Shown here in pieces: positions 59,889-64,000 of a stretch of DNA of 64,000 nucleotides. The notes beneath the pieces were generated by a model. That model did not search any database, had not been told where the DNA came from, and saw nothing but the letters and a program-made list of their open reading frames with translations. Within the stretch, counting starts at the first letter, position 1, and every line of letters begins with the position of its first letter. The DNA comes from Paragyromitra xinjiangensis (taxonomy: Eukaryota; Ascomycota; Pezizomycetes; Pezizales; Discinaceae): positions 2,493,001 to 2,557,000 of the forward strand of contig JBCAMK010000004.1 in the NCBI GenBank assembly GCA_038503065.1, in the 5' to 3' direction. Position numbers and translations under genes: made by a program.

Positions 59889-60306
59889 GATGGTGTAGGG
59901 GGGTTTGTGGTAGCTTTTGGGTTCGTTTCGAGTTGGGGGTTTGGGTTTATGAGCTTTTAGTTATCGTATTCTTTCGGCAATTTGGATGGGATTGGCATAG
60001 GTTTTTTTCTTTCTTTCTTTGGTGGGATGGGAGTATCAGCACGAGGAGTCGATCTTGGTTTATTTTGGATAACAGTTTATTTATTATCTATGGTTTTTAG
60101 TCTTGTGCGTTCGGAATTGGTTTGAGTTAATTGGTTTATCTCCACTCGGTGTTTGCATTGAATAACAGTTTTACCAATACAACCATGGGCAATGGGAGAA
60201 GGAACAGAAAACTATGGTACTATTGCAACAAAGCCTATACGAAACCACGCTATACGAAACCAACAAACCCATTCCCAAGCACCCCATCCCAATCCCCCAA
60301 TCCCCC
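59889..60306. other. Spacer between the convergent DUF1349 genes
   Basis: T-rich 3' UTR sequence of copy 1 (including a CTTT run near 60007-60020), then 3' sequence of copy 2. No ORF is supported. Confidence 0.5.
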
Positions 60307-61083
60307 CTACTCAAACCCTAACCCAGTATCCTCCTCCTCGTCCCCCTCACCCTCAACCCTCTTCAACACCTCAACTGCCGTAAACGCCACCGGAATCCCA
60401 ATCTTATCGCTCTTCTTCTCCGGCGTCGGTTTCGCCACATACGCCCCAACCTTCACCTCCGGATTCTCCTTCAGTAGCCCCTTCTCAAACACCCACGTGA
60501 TCTCCCTCACAGTACTCTTCTTCTCACCCCTCACGATATTGATCAACAGACTCGGTCCCTCCCGCACCATCTCCAACGTGACACTCTCATACTTCAGCTT
60601 GTCACCCTCATGTTCTGGCTCTTTACTCTCTAGGTCCCCAACAAGCGTCCAGTCCGCCCAAGACCCCTTATTAGCTACAACAACCGAAAATCGAGGCGCA
60701 TCATCAACGTATTCGACTCCAGCTTTGATCCAGCGTGATGGATGGTCTTCTTCTGGACGTGGCCGGTCATCGCGGTGGTGTTCTGGTGGGAAGAGTATTG
60801 CGATTCCGCCCTGGTCATAGAGGGTTATCCAGCTGGCGTTGAATGTGACGCTGGCGCTGTGAAAGTCGACGAGGTCGAGGGCGGTGTGGAAGAAGGGGAA
60901 TTTAGAGGCTTTTGCGAGGCCAGGTTTTTTCCAGAGGTCGGTGTAGGGTGGGGCGGTGATGGTGATGGGCTTCTTGGGGGTTATGAGGTTTATGGGGAGG
61001 GAGGGGGGTGCGGGGAAGGTAGAGGGACAAGGGGCGATAGGACAGCCAAAAACAAACTCGGAGAGAGAGATTGGGATAGGCAT
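60307..61083 (-). CDS. DUF1349 domain protein, copy 2
   Basis: A single exon from the ATG at 61083 gives 258 residues. The open frame extends upstream, but only to a TTG at 61305 and through a hydrophobic stretch with scattered Met codons, so MPIPISLSEF is the likelier start. The domain follows copy 1 piece by piece: TDLWKKPGLAKAS for TDLWRKPS, ITLYDQGGIAILF for the DQGG strand, SRWIKAGVEYVDD for KWVKAGIEYYD, WADWTLVGD for ADWSLVE, and REITWVFEKG then KVGAYVAKP. Extra loops (a PEEDHPS segment and a Glu/Lys-rich insertion ESKEPEHEGD) and an acidic C-terminal end make it longer. It is unspliced while copy 1 has an intron. Function is unknown. Confidence 0.85.
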   Translation of the reverse strand: MPIPISLSEFVFGCPIAPCPSTFPAPPSLPINLITPKKPITITAPPYTDLWKKPGLAKASKFPFFHTALDLVDFHSASVTFNASWITLYDQGGIAILFPPEHHRDDRPRPEEDHPSRWIKAGVEYVDDAPRFSVVVANKGSWADWTLVGDLESKEPEHEGDKLKYESVTLEMVREGPSLLINIVRGEKKSTVREITWVFEKGLLKENPEVKVGAYVAKPTPEKKSDKIGIPVAFTAVEVLKRVEGEGDEEEDTGLGFE

Positions 61084-61884
61084 TTTGTGGCAGAGGGGCT
61101 GAAGGAGATGCTGAGTGAGATCTGCCGGGGAATGTCGTGATGAGGGATCTGGAGATGAGTGACTGCCCTTATATAGAGTTGTGAGAATAACGCAAATGGC
61201 GATAGACCGGAATATTCCCCGCATCATGTGCTCCATCATGTTGGCAATTACAGAGTCCATCTCCGGTATGCCGTGATAGTAGCGATACATCAGACAGCCA
61301 GCCAATCACCCTGCAGATTCCCAGATCAACGCCACCACCGCACATCCTGGGCCAAGCAATCTTCATCCAGAAATGAAATGAAATGCGAGTACATACCCGG
61401 TCTCAAAACGAGATTCTCCAAGACTGCTCTCCGTGTCGTGCCTGCCTCAATGTATGTAAGGGCATCGGCCCAGATCTGGACACTCCCCGATAGCTATAAA
61501 TAGCAACGGCCAAGAAGATGAACAGGAAGGCCGATGGCGAGTACCTTACTCTCGCAAACACATCTCGGCTGTAAGGGGATTGATCCTGATTCGAGAAAAG
61601 GACATGGTTGTCGTCTGGTTAAGCTTGATGTGAGGCTCAAATAAGGTTTAAGCCTCGTCTCATCGACAGGGGCTGACACGGCATTTGCCGTGCTGGACTC
61701 AGTTCTATCATCGTACAAACAATTGCTTAACTTGACAAAATCATAAACTAAGCTACAAGAGCGAACAATCTCGCCCCTGGTTCTAAAACATACTGTAACA
61801 CCTGACATTGCAGAACACAATCGTAAACTCGTACTAGAACGTCGAACTGGCCTTCTTTAACACAATCATTGGGACGACTTAATC
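61084..61884. other. Intergenic, between copy 2 and the next minus-strand gene
   Basis: This contains the likely promoter of copy 2 and the 3' end of the 480-residue gene. The ORF 61494-61820 has no recognisable feature. Confidence 0.4.
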
Positions 61885-63379
61885 TTAGGATAAACAGGCT
61901 CGAGACAGAGCGCTGCACCCTCTTTCGGCCCAGTCGCTTGGAACTCCTGAATCAACTCTCTCATCGTCATTTTCGAATCCCACCTAACCTACTCCCGTCA
62001 GCATCCCACAATCGAACCGGAGGAGAAAAACTTACAACTCTCCTCCCAAGAAACTTCTTCGCCAATGATGCCCTACTTCCCCAATCCAACACATCCCCAT
62101 CATACACCCAACCCAGCGTCCTCCTCGCCTCCTCAAGCAGACTCATAACTTTCTCGTCCAGCCATCTTTCTCTCTCTAACAGCAATGGCATAACGGGGAT
62201 GACTAGTGGTAGTCCCTTATAAAGCCTGGGCAGAAGACTCTGGTCGAACCATCCCGGGTCGTTCTTAGGGCGTGTCGGGGCGAAATGATGGAAACAGATC
62301 GAGCCCTGGTGGGTACTATTCCTGAATTTGGTGCGGAGGAAGATCGGTGGTACGTTGGATATAGAAAGCCGAAAAGAGTAAGGAGTTGGGATTGAGTTGG
62401 TATTCATACTTTGTGGGTTATGAATACCCGTAAAGCCTTGTGCTGCTTCTGGAATTGGTGGCTGCTTCATGGAAATAACCCGTTTCCCATCGAACTCGAA
62501 GCCGTAGTACGTTGGAGGTTGATAGCATGGGCGTGAACTGGCACTGGCAGGAACAGTAGCAGGGACTTGGGCAGTATGTTGGTTCGAAGGCCCAGCTATC
62601 GCATTTCCCGTCCAGCCAAAACCAGGCCCATAAGGAGCGAACGAAGCATCATGACCATTATCCACGATTCCCGCCGGCAGCTGCATAGTCTCATATCCCC
62701 CTGACCCAAATTCCTGTTGGGCCATAGCGTCCAATGAACCGTGTGGAGGTTGGGGCGCCACCGGGGAAAGGTTAATTGGAGGGTAGAGAGTAGATTCAGG
62801 GTGGTGTGGAGGTGGGTTGGCCATCATAGATAGAGCCCTGTGGTACGGGGTGGGGGGGTCGTACCTCGTGCGCTTTATATCCTTTCTCCGTAGAGGCCCA
62901 TAAACGGACTGGGGCCTACCTTGCTCCCCATTGTACAGAAGGGTTTGTGGACAAGGCACTGCTTTACTCGGGATTGGCATCTGTATCTCAAGACCATCAT
63001 AGGCAGGATAAACAGGGGGTTCCTGGGACTTCGGATCAACCGTCATCGGCCGCGCGGTAAGCTCAAGGGCTGAGTCTGAAGAATCGTATGATCCATTTTC
63101 CGAAGCCCTTGCCATCTCAGGCATATTGTATACAGCAGTAACTGGTAGAGGAGGATCCCGAAATTGAGATCGAGCAGGCACCGAAGGCCCTAGTATACTA
63201 TCCTGTGATCTAATTTCTAGTTGTCGTAAATTGGCAGCCGTCACTGGAGCAGAACTATTAAGAGCCAGATTACTTAGCTCTTCATCATCCTTTGGAGGCC
63301 AGGGCATCGCGGTGTCTGGAGTATCCATGAATCCGTACTCGCCGATTGAGAAGCCGTGGTTGTGGAGTTTTTCGTCCAT
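61885..63379 (-). CDS. Conserved-looking hypothetical protein (480 residues)
   Basis: Two exons (intron 61984-62035, donor GTAAGT, acceptor GGTTAG, 52 bp). Reading through the donor would end the protein at GGIRK, whereas splicing gives VVGFENDDERV and a stop at 61885-61887. The start ATG is at 63379. The first 300 residues are Pro/Ser/Gln-rich with little order (for example VAPQPPHGSLDAMAQQEF). The last 160 residues look folded: PTYYGFEFDGKRVISMK, PPIFLRTKFRNSTHQGSICF, DPGWFDQSLLPRLYKGLPLV, then a helical segment RERWLDEKVMSLLEEARRTL and GWVYDGDVLDWGSR. There is no signal peptide or membrane segment. I know no named domain that fits. A nuclear or cytoplasmic role is possible but unsupported. 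Confidence 0.7.
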
Positions 63380-64000
63380 GGTGAGGGCGTCTTCATGAGA
63401 CTGTGGGAGGTAAGTAGAGGAGAAGTGGGGAAGGAATGGGTTCTTAAAGCCTTTTAAAATAATATTTTTCTGGGAGACGTGCTAACGTTCTGATTAGCTT
63501 TCAGACTGTTCTGCTAGAGCTCGGAAAAAGAAAAATATTTCTCACGATTCAGGCTTCGTCATCGTTTATTTAATCTCTTTGGGTAATATCAAAGCGGGAA
63601 CGGAGTCACGAGCAGGTTGTAAAACCGGGTCACAAGTCATCACTCGCATGTCTGGCCTGGTCCTAAGTGTAAAAACTCCGCCAAAAGCTCCAAAATGAGG
63701 CATATGAGATGCAAGAAACAGTTCTAAATCTCACTTCACAACCTTCAGGCGGTTCATCAAGATCATTCCCACGAATTATCTCGTGTATCAACACTGTTTA
63801 GATGGCAATCGTCGGCGAAGGGCTCTCCGTTCATCCCGCAAAATATTTTCGTCGCAGAGGAGGTTAAGACTACTAGAAGCGCTAGACAGCCTTCTCATAT
63901 GGACTAGTCTTTTCGAGCTAGCGTTAGGGCTTAGAGACCGTGATAGGTAATACGCTTAACACATGTTGTATCAGCACGACACGTGTTAGCATTTATCCTA
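63380..64000. other. Upstream region of the 480-residue gene, to the right edge
   Basis: No gene is recognised. It presumably includes the promoter of the minus-strand gene. Confidence 0.4.

Overview
The window reads as nuclear DNA of a filamentous ascomycete (Pezizomycotina). Genes carry several 45-95 bp GT-AG introns, and the recognisable proteins are typical of that group: a secretory-type fungal agmatinase, a siderophore-iron transporter of the SIT family, DNA ligase I, the RNA polymerase II import factor Iwr1 and a pair of DUF1349 proteins. A helotialean (Leotiomycetes) source is my guess and not something the sequence proves. Exon-intron models were built by hand. For every spliced gene called intact, the summed exon length is a multiple of three.

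Layout. 1-435: the 3' end of something off the left edge, in one frame broken by two stops. 4225-6975 (-): a DHA1-type MFS drug/polyamine transporter, recognisable to its end but carrying a reading-frame break near the N-terminus, a one-base frameshift in a T run and an in-frame TGA. 7438-8902 (-): intact agmatinase with an N-terminal signal sequence and a C-terminal KDEL. Its promoter side holds a 533 bp inverted-repeat element, followed by a second one of 198 bp. 10309-13272 (+): a 987-residue protein of unknown function with what looks like a degenerate RNase H fold. 14061-16228 (-): siderophore transporter, with iron-regulator-type GATA sites upstream. 17793-21459 (-): DNA ligase I with a very long charged N-terminal tail. 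21460-28929: gene-poor, with two more inverted-repeat elements and one small Cys-containing ORF. 28930-36009 (+): a 2244-residue acidic protein with eight copies of a 61-65 residue repeat and a hydrophobic C-terminal tail. 37341-39131 (+): Iwr1. 39132-55207: a long gene-poor stretch with transposon relics and, as its main content, two paralogous small Cys-rich genes on the minus strand (44184-45055 and 50776-51557). 55208-55870 (+): an unknown 220-residue ORF. 59193-59888 (+) and 60307-61083 (-): two convergent DUF1349 paralogs. 61885-63379 (-): an unknown 480-residue protein.

The genes do not form one pathway or an obvious biosynthetic cluster. Housekeeping genes (ligase, Iwr1) alternate with nutrient-uptake and nitrogen genes and with lineage-specific genes set among small transposon remnants. 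The observations most worth following are the repeat-bearing tail-anchored protein, the Cys-rich paralog pair, the degenerate RNase H-like protein, and the transposon insertion directly in front of the agmatinase gene.
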